Under the pieces are notes generated by a model. It was not told where the DNA came from. It worked only from the letters and a program-made list of their open reading frames with translations, and did no database searches. 64,000 nucleotides of DNA, taken from Akkermansia muciniphila. Lineage in GTDB: Bacteria; Verrucomicrobiota; Verrucomicrobiia; Verrucomicrobiales; Akkermansiaceae. The position numbers were made by a program, and so were the translations under genes. The DNA lies in contig CAMDCV010000002.1 of assembly GCA_945890645.1 (NCBI GenBank), positions 156,073 to 220,072 of the forward strand, given 5' to 3'. Within the stretch, counting starts at the first letter, position 1; every line of letters starts with the position of its first letter. This document shows positions 1 through 7,501 of this stretch, in pieces.

Positions 1-1180
1 TCCGTCGTTTGGTGGGCGGGTCGATGAGGAGTATGTGGCGACCGTCGATCCATGCGGCGTTATTGAACTCGCAAAGAGTCGGGTCTTCTTTGCTGGCATA
101 GCCACCGGAGAGGAAACCCAACGGCTTGGGACGGCGATCCATCTTCCCTTCGAAAAGAGGCAACACGCTGATGCCATCAATGACCGGCTGGTGCGGCATG
201 GTGACTCCGGCAATTGCGAGTACGGTCGGATACATGTCCACGTGGCAGACAGGGACATTGCTTTGCATGGGCTTGGGAATCTTTTGAGGCCATTCGAGCA
301 GCCCGACAGTGCGCACGCCGATGCGACCTTTTTTCTCGATGCCGGATGTCCCGGAGATGCCGCCGTTGTCGCTGACGAACCAAAGCAAGGTGTTGTCCGC
401 GATGTTGAGCCGCCGCAGTTCTTGGCGCAGTTTTCCGATAGCTGCGTCTAGGCCTGAAATTTCTCCCCAAAGGTTCTGTTCGCTCTCTGGGAGATCGGGA
501 TAAAGTTTCTTGAACTCCTCAGCAGCCTGATGGGGGGCGTGAGGCGAGCCGAAACAGATTTGCGCGAAGAAGGGTTTCTTGCTCTGCGCGCGTTTGCCGA
601 TGAAGTCGAGCGCGATGTTCATGATGGCCAGTGAGGTATCGCCGGTGGTCTTGACGGGTGCCTCATCCCTCTTGTCGCTATCGCCGACATAGAAGGCGGC
701 ACCGAGGTCGTAGTAGTTTTTACTCCACACGGCTTCATCGAATCCTACCTTCAGCGGGTGGGTGCCGTCCCGTCCCAGTCCCCACTTGCCGAAGTGGCCA
801 GTATCGTAGCCAGCGGTTTTGAGCGCGGCGGCAACGGTGACCTCCCCCTCCTGCATCGCCCCGACGGTCGTGGTCATGCGAGCCCGCATCGGCGTGCGAC
901 CTGTGAGAATTGCCATGCGCCCCGGCGAACAGGTCCCGGCAGCTGAGTAGAAGTTGTCAAAGCGAAGTCCTTCGGCGGCCATGCGATCGAGGTGAGGCGT
1001 TTTGACGATGGGGTTGCCGCTGTAGCCCGTGTCCTTGTATCCCATGTCATCGGCGACCACGAAAATGATGTTAGGTTTGGTAGGGGAATCGCCATCCGGA
1101 GCAGTCGCGGCAGTGGCCGACGTGACAACGGGCAGGAAACAAAGGAATGAGAGAATAAATTTGCGGGACTTCGAATGCAT
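1..1180 (-). CDS. Secreted type I sulfatase (arylsulfatase A family), 3' end outside window
   Basis: Formylglycine-dependent sulfatase that hydrolyses sulfate esters, probably on a polysaccharide. The first residues (MHSKSRKFILSFLCFLPVV) form a signal peptide. The metal-binding DD pair lies at about residues 44-45. The sulfatase signature C84-S-P-G-R88 followed by MAILTGR gives the cysteine that is converted to formylglycine. About 393 codons are visible and the gene runs off the left edge without a stop. An in-frame ATG at 1213 would add 11 residues; the start at 1180 gives a more normal signal peptide. No Shine-Dalgarno sequence is seen at either. It lies downstream of a sugar-catabolism operon on the same strand, which suggests, but does not prove, a shared substrate such as sulfated fucan or galactan. 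Confidence 0.93.
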   Translation of the reverse strand, partial: MHSKSRKFILSFLCFLPVVTSATAATAPDGDSPTKPNIIFVVADDMGYKDTGYSGNPIVKTPHLDRMAAEGLRFDNFYSAAGTCSPGRMAILTGRTPMRARMTTTVGAMQEGEVTVAAALKTAGYDTGHFGKWGLGRDGTHPLKVGFDEAVWSKNYYDLGAAFYVGDSDKRDEAPVKTTGDTSLAIMNIALDFIGKRAQSKKPFFAQICFGSPHAPHQAAEEFKKLYPDLPESEQNLWGEISGLDAAIGKLRQELRRLNIADNTLLWFVSDNGGISGTSGIEKKGRIGVRTVGLLEWPQKIPKPMQSNVPVCHVDMYPTVLAIAGVTMPHQPVIDGISVLPLFEGKMDRRPKPLGFLSGGYASKEDPTLCEFNNAAWIDGRHILLIDPPTKRR

Positions 1181-1378
1181 ACGCTTGGTTCTGAAATTGC
1201 GTATGATGATCATGGGTTGGTCGTATTAATATACTGCAGTCACCCATACGCGATCAATTCGGGGTTTTCTCCAAAAAATTTCTGCTGTCAGCCAAAAGTA
1301 TAAGCGGCTACTGACCCTATTGATCGCCCTATGGTTAGGCATAGAGAAAGGGGGGAGTGTCGGCTTGATGCGCCGATG

Positions 1379-2623
1379 TCAGAGAAATAGCGGACGGATG
1401 TGACGATCTAACAAATTCGTAGTGACGTTCTTGGCGATGATCACACGATGTTGTTTGAGCGCATCGGTGTAGCGAGAGCCGAGTTGTGCGGCGATCTTGA
1501 AGCCGACGTGCAACAACTGGCGGAAGTGCGGGTTGTAGTCGGGGCAGGTGGGGATGTGGCGCAGGGCGTTGACGTATTGCTCGCTGGTCCACGCGTTCAC
1601 CGTTTCGGCGCTGGGGAGTTTGCTGTCGTCGATATCGATTACTGTTGCGTAGGGCTGACAGAGGGCGTCTTTGTAGTCGAGAGCCTTGGCGTAAATATCC
1701 TTGGCGAGCGCAAGTGCATCGCCATCAGCTTCGGCGAGGCCGATGAGTTCTTCGAGCCAGTTGGTGCCGGCCGTTTTGATGTGCAGTCCCGCGCCCGTGC
1801 GTTGGATCGCGCGGCGGATGGCAGGGTAGATGGAGAATTTATCGGAGCCGGAATGGACGCTGAGTTTCAGCGTGGCAGGGAGTTGATAGGCTTTGATCGC
1901 GTGGGCGATGACGGCCAGGTCATCGTTGAATTCTTTTTCAAACTGCGCGACGTCGCCCACGTAATCGACGCCTTTGTTGAAGCGTCCGGTGAATTTCGGT
2001 GCGATGGTTTGCACCGGAACTCCGGCATCGCTGAGGGCGGCCAGGATGACTAACAACTCAGCGGGTGTTTGCGGGCTGTCGGTTTCATCCATCGAGACTT
2101 CGGTGATGAAATCGTCGCTCTTGTGCATGATGATGTATTGATAAATCGCACCGGCCTTTTGCGTGGCGAGCAAAAATTTGTTGGCGATGCGGGTGGCTTC
2201 CTCTTTCGAAATTTCAAAGGGAGCGTCGATGCCATCAATGGAGATCGTGCCGATGAGTTCGGGATGGCGGGCGAGAAATGCAGCAACGTCATCTTCGCTC
2301 GCGGGTTGGCCAATGTCATCAGCGACGTCGAGTGTAAAGAAGTCGCAAGGATTAAGGAAACGATCGACCGTGTTGAGATTGATGTGGTCGGCATCGAGAT
2401 GGTAGTCGCCTGTCCATCCGAGCGCGGCAACGGCATGGTCAGCGGCTTCGCGCGTGCCAGATGGCTCGGAGCCGATGATCGTATGCTCGCGATTGGATTT
2501 GTTCCAAACCGGTACGATGCAAGCGCCGAGCATGGCTGCTTCGATAAAAGCGGTGAGTTGAGATTCTGCTTGGTGAGCGAAGCGATCGCCGACGCCGAAA
2601 GTGTAGAGTGAGATGGATTTCAT
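1379..2623 (-). CDS. Tagaturonate epimerase-like protein (UxaE family)
   Basis: A 414-residue protein resembling the UxaE family, which in Thermotoga-type hexuronate pathways epimerises D-tagaturonate to D-fructuronate. Recognisable blocks are MDETDSPQTPAELL and the following APKFTGRFNKGVDYVGD, then a KLSVHSGSDKFS strand typical of this TIM-barrel-like family. No signal peptide. It is the last gene of a minus-strand run with a sugar dehydrogenase, aldo-keto reductase, TIM-barrel isomerase and FucU. Since its neighbours point to L-fucose or L-galactose rather than galacturonate, the true substrate may be a different keto-acid. The assignment is by motif memory only. The region immediately 5' of its start codon is a degenerate repeat rather than a normal leader. 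Confidence 0.72.
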   Translation of the reverse strand: MKSISLYTFGVGDRFAHQAESQLTAFIEAAMLGACIVPVWNKSNREHTIIGSEPSGTREAADHAVAALGWTGDYHLDADHINLNTVDRFLNPCDFFTLDVADDIGQPASEDDVAAFLARHPELIGTISIDGIDAPFEISKEEATRIANKFLLATQKAGAIYQYIIMHKSDDFITEVSMDETDSPQTPAELLVILAALSDAGVPVQTIAPKFTGRFNKGVDYVGDVAQFEKEFNDDLAVIAHAIKAYQLPATLKLSVHSGSDKFSIYPAIRRAIQRTGAGLHIKTAGTNWLEELIGLAEADGDALALAKDIYAKALDYKDALCQPYATVIDIDDSKLPSAETVNAWTSEQYVNALRHIPTCPDYNPHFRQLLHVGFKIAAQLGSRYTDALKQHRVIIAKNVTTNLLDRHIRPLFL

Positions 2624-2654
2624 AATAGTGAATGGTGAGTAGTGAAGAGTGAAT
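2624..2654. repeat. Degenerate GTGAG/GTGAA repeat tract, left of four-helix-bundle gene
   Basis: Low-complexity tract of units such as AGTGAATGGTGAGTAGTGAA. It lies between the stop of the four-helix-bundle gene and the start codon of the UxaE-like gene. It is an imperfect inverted copy of the tract at 3019-3050 on the other side of that gene. Confidence 0.6.
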
Positions 2655-3013
2655 TATTTTGAACGGGAATTTTTTACGATGGTGGTAATGATGGCGATGA
2701 GTTGGTTGGCTTCGTCGAGTATATCATGAAGGCGTGACTTGGGTAGGATTTCAGTTTCTGCCAAAAGTCGCAACCAATAGTGTGTCTCACGTGATTCTTT
2801 GCATGAGATATACATTTTGGCGATAAAATCTGCTCTGCTTTGACTGCCATTGGCTTCTTCGATGTTTGCTCCAATGGAAGTGCCGGACCTTAAAAGCTGA
2901 TTGGCGAGAGTTCTGGAAGCTCCAGGAGTTTTTTCCAGTTCCACGCAAAGCCGAACGATTCGAACGGCAAATTCGAAACTGCGCTGCTTAATATCCGGTG
3001 GAATTTCCGACAT
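2654..3013 (-). CDS. Four-helix bundle protein (S23 rRNA intervening-sequence family)
   Basis: A 119-residue protein of the widespread four-helix bundle family first named from 23S rRNA intervening sequences (TIGR02436-like). It has the typical order: an N-terminal FEFAVRIVRLC helix, a conserved LLRSGTSIGANIEEANGSQS segment, and a K-x-x-I-S-x-K-E-S-R-E-T-x-Y-W-L helix. The relatives include Avd proteins of diversity-generating retroelements, but no reverse transcriptase or template repeat was seen here. The gene sits inside a catabolic operon to which it has no obvious functional link. Its flanks are degenerate inverted repeats, and the upstream one overlaps the stop codon of the neighbouring dehydrogenase. 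This looks like an inserted module. The molecular role of stand-alone members is unknown. Confidence 0.88.
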   Translation of the reverse strand: MSEIPPDIKQRSFEFAVRIVRLCVELEKTPGASRTLANQLLRSGTSIGANIEEANGSQSRADFIAKMYISCKESRETHYWLRLLAETEILPKSRLHDILDEANQLIAIITTIVKNSRSK

Positions 3014-3018
3014 GATTT

Positions 3019-3050
3019 TTCACTACTCACTCTTCATCATTCACTACTAT
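3019..3050. repeat. Degenerate CACTACTCACTCTTC repeat tract, right of four-helix-bundle gene
   Basis: Plus-strand pyrimidine-rich tract (CACTACTCACTCTTCATCA) that is roughly the reverse complement of the tract at 2624-2654. It encodes the last residues and the stop of the zinc-type dehydrogenase on the minus strand, so the repeat has merged with a coding end. Confidence 0.6.
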
Positions 3051-4073
3051 TATTGCTTTGATAGCGCCGAGGTTGGGGTCGGTAAATTGGGCGAATTTTT
3101 GTGGAACTTCGTCAAAGGAAATGCGGTGGGTGATCCAGAGGTCGGTGTTGATTTTTCCTTCGCGGATGAGGTTGATGATTTCTGGAAAATCGGAGGGGAG
3201 GGCATTTCGCGAAGCGAGCAAGGTGAGTTCGCGGCGGTGGAAAATGGGGGCGTGGGGGAAGGTGAGATCGGAAGTGGTGATGCCAACATAGACGACGCGT
3301 CCAGTGAAAGCGGCGAACTCAAAGCAGGTGGACATCGAGCGCGGTGAACCGGTGGCATCGATGATGACATCGGCGAGCTGGCCTTTGGTGATTTGTTCGA
3401 GATCGGCGAGAGGAGAGTCATCAGTCTTGGCAAGAATGCCCGTTTTAATGCCGAGATTTTGAGCGCAGAAATCGAGTCGGCCTTGCACCATGTCCATGAC
3501 GATGACGTTCACGCCTTCCATCAGTTTGAGGAATTCCAGGCAGGCGAGGCCGATCGGGCCAGCGCCGATTACGAGCACGGTTTCGCCGGGCTTGGGATTG
3601 CCGCGTTGCACGGCGTGGTAGCCGATGGCAAGGGTCTCGACGAGTGCGAGTTGATCATAGCTGAGGTCGTTTCCAGGATGAAGTTTACGGGCAGGGACGA
3701 TGAAGGTTCCTTGGCGCAATCCACCGTTGTTGTGGACGCCGATTACTTGCACGCCGGGGCAACAGTTCGAATTGCCTTTTTGTGATGTCGGTGAGTCGGG
3801 ATTGTTCACGTATGGTTCGAGCGAGCATTTGTCGCCGAGTTTCACATTGGTAACGCCTGCGCCAACGGCTACGACCTCAAGACCAAGCTCATGGCCGGGA
3901 GTGCGTGGGTAGGCAAAGAAAGGAAATTTTCCGAGGTAGCACGAAAGGTCGGTGCCGCAAATGCCCATGCGATGGGTGCGCACGACGGCCTCGCCGGGAG
4001 CAGGAGAAAGTTCGTCGGGTCGGTCGATGACGGTGATGATTTTTGGTTCGGTGAATTCGATGGCGGCAGGCAT
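3027..4073 (-). CDS. Zinc-type medium-chain alcohol/sugar dehydrogenase
   Basis: A 348-residue NAD(P)-dependent medium-chain dehydrogenase that probably oxidises a hydroxyl group of a sugar acid or polyol. Catalytic zinc ligands are visible in the GICGTD motif (Cys near residue 39) and the GHELG motif (His near residue 61). The Rossmann motif is VLVIGAGPIGLACLEF. The usual four-cysteine structural-zinc loop is degenerate: the matching segment reads NPDSPTSQKGNSNCC and keeps only the last two cysteines. It is cotranscribed with the aldo-keto reductase upstream and the UxaE-like gene downstream. L-galactonate or L-fuconate dehydrogenase-type roles fit the context, but this is inference. The start ATG is followed by the typical MPAAIEF strand. 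Confidence 0.85.
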   Translation of the reverse strand: MPAAIEFTEPKIITVIDRPDELSPAPGEAVVRTHRMGICGTDLSCYLGKFPFFAYPRTPGHELGLEVVAVGAGVTNVKLGDKCSLEPYVNNPDSPTSQKGNSNCCPGVQVIGVHNNGGLRQGTFIVPARKLHPGNDLSYDQLALVETLAIGYHAVQRGNPKPGETVLVIGAGPIGLACLEFLKLMEGVNVIVMDMVQGRLDFCAQNLGIKTGILAKTDDSPLADLEQITKGQLADVIIDATGSPRSMSTCFEFAAFTGRVVYVGITTSDLTFPHAPIFHRRELTLLASRNALPSDFPEIINLIREGKINTDLWITHRISFDEVPQKFAQFTDPNLGAIKAIIVVNDEE

Positions 4074-4079
4074 AAATCA

Positions 4080-4114
4080 AGTGATGAGTGGTGAGTGAGC
4101 AGTGATCAGTGGAA
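4080..4114. repeat. Third GTGATGAGTGGTGAGTGAG repeat tract
   Basis: A tract of the same style as those at 2624-2654 and 3019-3050, here between the aldo-keto reductase stop and the dehydrogenase start, without an associated four-helix-bundle gene. It may be a solo copy of the same element. Confidence 0.5.
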
Positions 4115-4118
4115 GAAG

Positions 4119-5057
4119 TCAGTTGTTTTCGGGGAGACCTTCTTTGTGGCCGAGGTTTTTGACGGGGGCGAAAATGTTGAGCACTTCCTCTAACAGATTT
4201 TGATCCATTGGCTCGGCAAGCCATTGGGCCCATTTGGCGATGTTTTTGGGATTGGCGGAGCCGGCGACTGTCGAGGTGATGGCGGGATTAGCGCAGGAAT
4301 ATTGCAGGGCGAGTTGGGCGATATCGACGCCGTTATCGGCGCAGAGTTTCGCGGCGGCGCGGGCGGCGGCTTTGACTTCTTCTGGCTCTTTTAGCCAGAC
4401 GGGCAATTCGGCATTTGTAAGGAGTCGTGCGGAGAATGGTCCGGCATTGATCGCACCGATGCCCTTGGTTTGCAGGCGCGGCAGCAAGTGATCGGCGAAG
4501 CGGGTGTTCTGCAGGGTATATTGGTTGTAGGAAAGCACGCAGTCGATGTCGTTCTCGACGTGATCGAGCACGGTGTCGAAGGTTTTCATGGGGTAACAAG
4601 AAAAGCCGATCGCTTTAACGATACCGCGTTCCTTGAGCTTCAGGACTGCGGGAATTGTCTCTTCCCAAATCTGGGGCAGCGTTACAAATTCGACGTCGTG
4701 CAGGAGCAGCACGTCGAGATGATCGGTGCCGAGTCGATGCATTGAAACGTGCACCGATTCTTCGACGCGCTTGGCAGAAAAATCGAAATGTTCCAGCGAG
4801 TAGCGTCCGAGCTTGGTGCCGAGCAGATAGTTTTCGCGCTTGTGTTGTTTGAGCGCGATACCTAACAAAACTTCCGACATGCCGCGTCCGTAAAACGGCG
4901 AGGTGTCTATGAAATTCATGCCATGCTCCAATGCGGTGTGCACGGACTGTAGCGCTTCATTGACATCGACCGAGCGGAATTCCGCGCCTAACGAAGAAGC
5001 GCCGAATGAGAGAATGGGCAGTTGCAAACCCGAGTTGCCTAAAGGACGTGTTTCCAT
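4119..5057 (-). CDS. Aldo/keto reductase, L-galactose/L-fucose dehydrogenase type
   Basis: A 312-residue NAD(P)-dependent aldo-keto reductase. The start METRPLGNSGLQLPILSFGA is standard for the family. The catalytic tetrad is visible as Asp in NFIDTSPFYG, Tyr in the same motif, Lys in GTKLGRY and His in LLLHDVEF. The FDFSAKRVEESV block, the LHDVEF block and the ALQYSCANPAITSTVAG C-terminal block closely resemble plant-type L-galactose dehydrogenase, whose bacterial relatives oxidise L-fucose to the lactone. It lies 6 bases downstream of the TIM-barrel gene in an operon headed by a FucU-type mutarotase, which supports an L-fucose or L-galactose substrate. Confidence 0.87.
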   Translation of the reverse strand: METRPLGNSGLQLPILSFGASSLGAEFRSVDVNEALQSVHTALEHGMNFIDTSPFYGRGMSEVLLGIALKQHKRENYLLGTKLGRYSLEHFDFSAKRVEESVHVSMHRLGTDHLDVLLLHDVEFVTLPQIWEETIPAVLKLKERGIVKAIGFSCYPMKTFDTVLDHVENDIDCVLSYNQYTLQNTRFADHLLPRLQTKGIGAINAGPFSARLLTNAELPVWLKEPEEVKAAARAAAKLCADNGVDIAQLALQYSCANPAITSTVAGSANPKNIAKWAQWLAEPMDQNLLEEVLNIFAPVKNLGHKEGLPENN

Positions 5058-5063
5058 AATGAA

Positions 5064-5867
5064 TCAAAGGATAGTCGATTGAATGAACTGGGCCGCGGCT
5101 TCGTCAGCAGTCGGCAAGGGAAGAATTTCCGCAGAAAGGTAACCCGCATAGCCGAGTTGATGCAATAGCAGCAAGAGCGGTTTGTAATCGCTGTGCCCGA
5201 AGCCCATCGCTCGACGATTGCTATCAGCAAAATGGATGTGACCGATGTGAGCGATGTTTTCTGCGAGCGCCTGTTCCATTGATGCTTCTTCGATGTTCAT
5301 GTGGAAGAAGTCGGCGAGCAAGGTGACGTTATCGAGTTGATGCTTCACGAGAAACGCTGTGGCATCGGAGGAGCGATTGAAAAGATTCGTTTCGTAACGA
5401 TTGAGCGGTTCGTAGATGAACTTCACGTTATGCTCAACGGCGCGGGCGGAGATTACTTTTAAAGCATTAGCGAGATAACTAAGCGCGGTCTCGTGTGGCA
5501 CCGCGGCACTGCTGCGGCCTTGCATGGAACCGAGGATCGCCGGGGCATCGAGTTGTCCGCCGAAATCGACAAGTTCGAGGATAAACTCTAACGCTTTTTG
5601 GCGGATTGCTGGGTCGGCATCGGTGAGGGTGAGACCATGTTTTACCATGCCCGCGCCTGTGCCGACGGCAGCGATCAACAAACCGTGTTGCTCTTGCAGT
5701 TGTTTGATTTCGGCGACGCTTACTTCGTGGGCTGAGGGTAGAAATAACTCCACGGCGTCAAAGCCGTGTTGTTTGGCCTTCGCAAAGCCGATTGGCAGTT
5801 CATCGTGAAAAACGAAGGGTCCAGCCGCCGCTTCCGCGACACGACATAAGGTGACGGCGGTTTTCAT
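5064..5867 (-). CDS. Sugar phosphate isomerase/epimerase-like TIM-barrel protein
   Basis: A 267-residue xylose-isomerase-like TIM barrel (AP endonuclease family 2 fold). Visible features are an N-terminal strand, GFDAVELFLPSAHEV, an acidic FIYEPLNRYETN motif that supplies a metal-binding glutamate, LLADFFHMNIEE (Asp and His ligands), and GHIHFADSNRRAMGFGHSDY. The last resembles hydroxypyruvate isomerase and tagatose 3-epimerase members. The exact sugar is not determined. Its start codon overlaps the FucU stop by one base (TAATG), which indicates translational coupling. It probably isomerises or epimerises a ketose or keto-acid intermediate of the operon's pathway. Confidence 0.85.
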   Translation of the reverse strand: MKTAVTLCRVAEAAAGPFVFHDELPIGFAKAKQHGFDAVELFLPSAHEVSVAEIKQLQEQHGLLIAAVGTGAGMVKHGLTLTDADPAIRQKALEFILELVDFGGQLDAPAILGSMQGRSSAAVPHETALSYLANALKVISARAVEHNVKFIYEPLNRYETNLFNRSSDATAFLVKHQLDNVTLLADFFHMNIEEASMEQALAENIAHIGHIHFADSNRRAMGFGHSDYKPLLLLLHQLGYAGYLSAEILPLPTADEAAAQFIQSTIL

Positions 5868-6256
5868 TATTCTGATTCAAGAATGATGTTGCCGTAGGCG
5901 GTAGGGTCGCCCGTGCGGATGAGTCCGATTGCATGGGGCACGCGTTTTTTGAAATCGACATGAGCCTCACGGGTGAGGGGAATGTTGCCGAACGATTGGG
6001 CAAAACGATCGACGGTTTCCTTCGGATTGGTGTGGAGAAATTCCTCCGCTTGCCAGATGCGACCGATTTTAAAGTTCGGTTTGAGGAGTTCGAGCACATC
6101 GAGCACCATGGGGATGCCCTTGGTGAGGGAGATGTCCACCGTTTCAATTTCCGGCCAGAAGGGAAAGGCCCAGTCGCAGATGACTAGAGTGTTGGTGTGG
6201 CGGATGCGAGCGATGAGCTCGAGCACTTGCGGGTTGAGAATTCCTGTTTGCAGCAT
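5867..6256 (-). CDS. RbsD/FucU family sugar mutarotase
   Basis: A 129-residue member of the RbsD/FucU family, which interconverts anomers of pyranose sugars (fucose mutarotase or ribose pyranase). The family start is nearly invariant and seen here: MLQTGILNPQVLELIARIRHTN, with the catalytic His near residue 19. The ICDWAFPFWPEIETVDISL block follows. At the C-terminus, TGDPTAYGNIILESE matches the family's sugar-binding Tyr-Gly-Asn motif. It is the first gene of the operon. The start codon directly follows an imperfect inverted repeat and there is no clear ribosome-binding site. Confidence 0.88.
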   Translation of the reverse strand: MLQTGILNPQVLELIARIRHTNTLVICDWAFPFWPEIETVDISLTKGIPMVLDVLELLKPNFKIGRIWQAEEFLHTNPKETVDRFAQSFGNIPLTREAHVDFKKRVPHAIGLIRTGDPTAYGNIILESE

Positions 6257-6278
6257 AAGTGTAAATGTACTGACACTT
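6257..6278. promoter_or_regulatory. Candidate operator upstream of the FucU operon
   Basis: Six-base inverted repeat arms AAGTGT and ACACTT separated by ten bases, placed directly before the fucU start codon. On the minus strand it reads AGTGTCAGTACATTTACACT. A possible promoter (TTGTCA, then TAGTAT after 19 bases) lies just upstream, so a repressor bound here would sit near the transcription start. The regulator is not encoded in the window. Confidence 0.35.
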
Positions 6279-6341
6279 TGATACTAACCATGTCGCGCTT
6301 GTCACTGACAAAATGCGTCTTATCGGTCGGTCCAGACGACA

Positions 6342-7499
6342 TTATTGATGAAGTTGTGCGCTGGCGTGAACGCGTGCCCATTGATCCGCTTCGAGGATGG
6401 GCTCTAGTTCGGCGGCAGCTTGAATATTGTGTGCCTGCATGGTTTTTTCGACCATCTGCCAGATGCCTGGGAAGGGGATTCGACCATTGATAAACGCATC
6501 GACTGCGATTTCGTTGGCGGCGTTGTAAACGGCGGGCAATGTGCCACCGGCAGTGCCCGCCTCGCGGGCGAGTCGTAGAGCCGGGAAATCATTTTCACGA
6601 GGAGCGATGAATTCGAGTTTTGCCAACTCTTCAAAGCGCAAGGGCTTGAGTCCGCCGCGGAGACGTTTGGGCCAGGTGAGTGCGTATTGAATGGGGAAAC
6701 ACATGTCAGTGTGACTCATTTGCGCAAGCACTGAACCGTCGGTGAATTCCACCATCGAATGGATGATGCTTTGCGGATGGACGATGACATCGATGCGATC
6801 CATGCCGATGCCAAATAACCAGCGAGCTTCGATCATTTCGAGGCCCTTATTGAAAAGTGAGGCTGAGTCGATGGTGATCTTGCGTCCCATCTCCCAAGTG
6901 GGATGTTTCAGTGCCTGTGCCAGAGTGACAAGAGGCAATTCGTTGGCAGGGGTATTGCGAAAGGGGCCGCCTGAAGCCGTAAGGATCAAGCGTGAAATTT
7001 CCGCTTCACCGCCACGATGACCGTCGAGGCATTGGAAAATCGCATTGTGCTCGCTATCGACTGGCAGCAACTTCACTCCTGCTTGATGCGCTTCACGCGT
7101 AACGATTTCTCCTGCCATGACCAAGATTTCCTTGCTGGCGACGGCGAGATCCTTGCCCGCTCGTATGGCTGCTAGTGCCGGATGCAGGCCGGCGGTGCCG
7201 ACGATTGCCACTAGCACGGCATCGGCTTCCGTCAGTGTGGCGACTTCGATTAATCCCTCGGGTCCGGTGTAAATCTTGACGTCTGGAGGTAACAAACCAC
7301 GCAATACTTCTACCCGTTCGCTTTGATAGAGTGCCACGTGTTTCACTCCAGTATGCCGCGCTTGATGCGCTAGTTTTTCTACATTGCTGTGTGCGGCGAG
7401 TGCGATAATTTTCAACTCCTCCGGTAAGTCTTCTGCGACTTTTAAAGTCGAGCATCCGATCGAGCCCGTAGAACCTAACAAAACGATTTTTTTGGCCAT
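6342..7499 (-). CDS. dxr: 1-deoxy-D-xylulose 5-phosphate reductoisomerase
   Basis: Second enzyme of the non-mevalonate isoprenoid pathway, converting DXP to 2-C-methyl-D-erythritol 4-phosphate with NADPH. The NADPH-binding motif KIVLLGSTGSIGCSTL is at the N-terminus. ASKEILVMAG and PVDSEHNAIFQCL carry the metal and substrate ligands, and LTASGGPFRNTP, HPTWEMGRKITIDSASLFNKGLE and HPQSIIHSMVEF are typical. The start at 7499 (MAKKIVLLG) gives 385 residues, normal for the family; an upstream in-frame start at 7550 would lie inside cdsA. It starts two bases after the cdsA stop, so the two are cotranscribed and couple isoprenoid and phospholipid precursor synthesis. Confidence 0.97.
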   Translation of the reverse strand: MAKKIVLLGSTGSIGCSTLKVAEDLPEELKIIALAAHSNVEKLAHQARHTGVKHVALYQSERVEVLRGLLPPDVKIYTGPEGLIEVATLTEADAVLVAIVGTAGLHPALAAIRAGKDLAVASKEILVMAGEIVTREAHQAGVKLLPVDSEHNAIFQCLDGHRGGEAEISRLILTASGGPFRNTPANELPLVTLAQALKHPTWEMGRKITIDSASLFNKGLEMIEARWLFGIGMDRIDVIVHPQSIIHSMVEFTDGSVLAQMSHTDMCFPIQYALTWPKRLRGGLKPLRFEELAKLEFIAPRENDFPALRLAREAGTAGGTLPAVYNAANEIAVDAFINGRIPFPGIWQMVEKTMQAHNIQAAAELEPILEADQWARVHASAQLHQ

Positions 7500-7501
7500 G
7501 A

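Noticed and set aside
1328..1343. Inverted repeat CTATG/CATAG downstream of the UxaE-like gene
   Set aside because: The stem is only five bases with no T tract on the minus strand; not distinguishable from chance.
2654..3013. Diversity-generating retroelement accessory gene (Avd)
   Set aside because: The four-helix-bundle fold is shared with Avd, but there is no reverse transcriptase, template repeat or variable repeat in the surrounding sequence.
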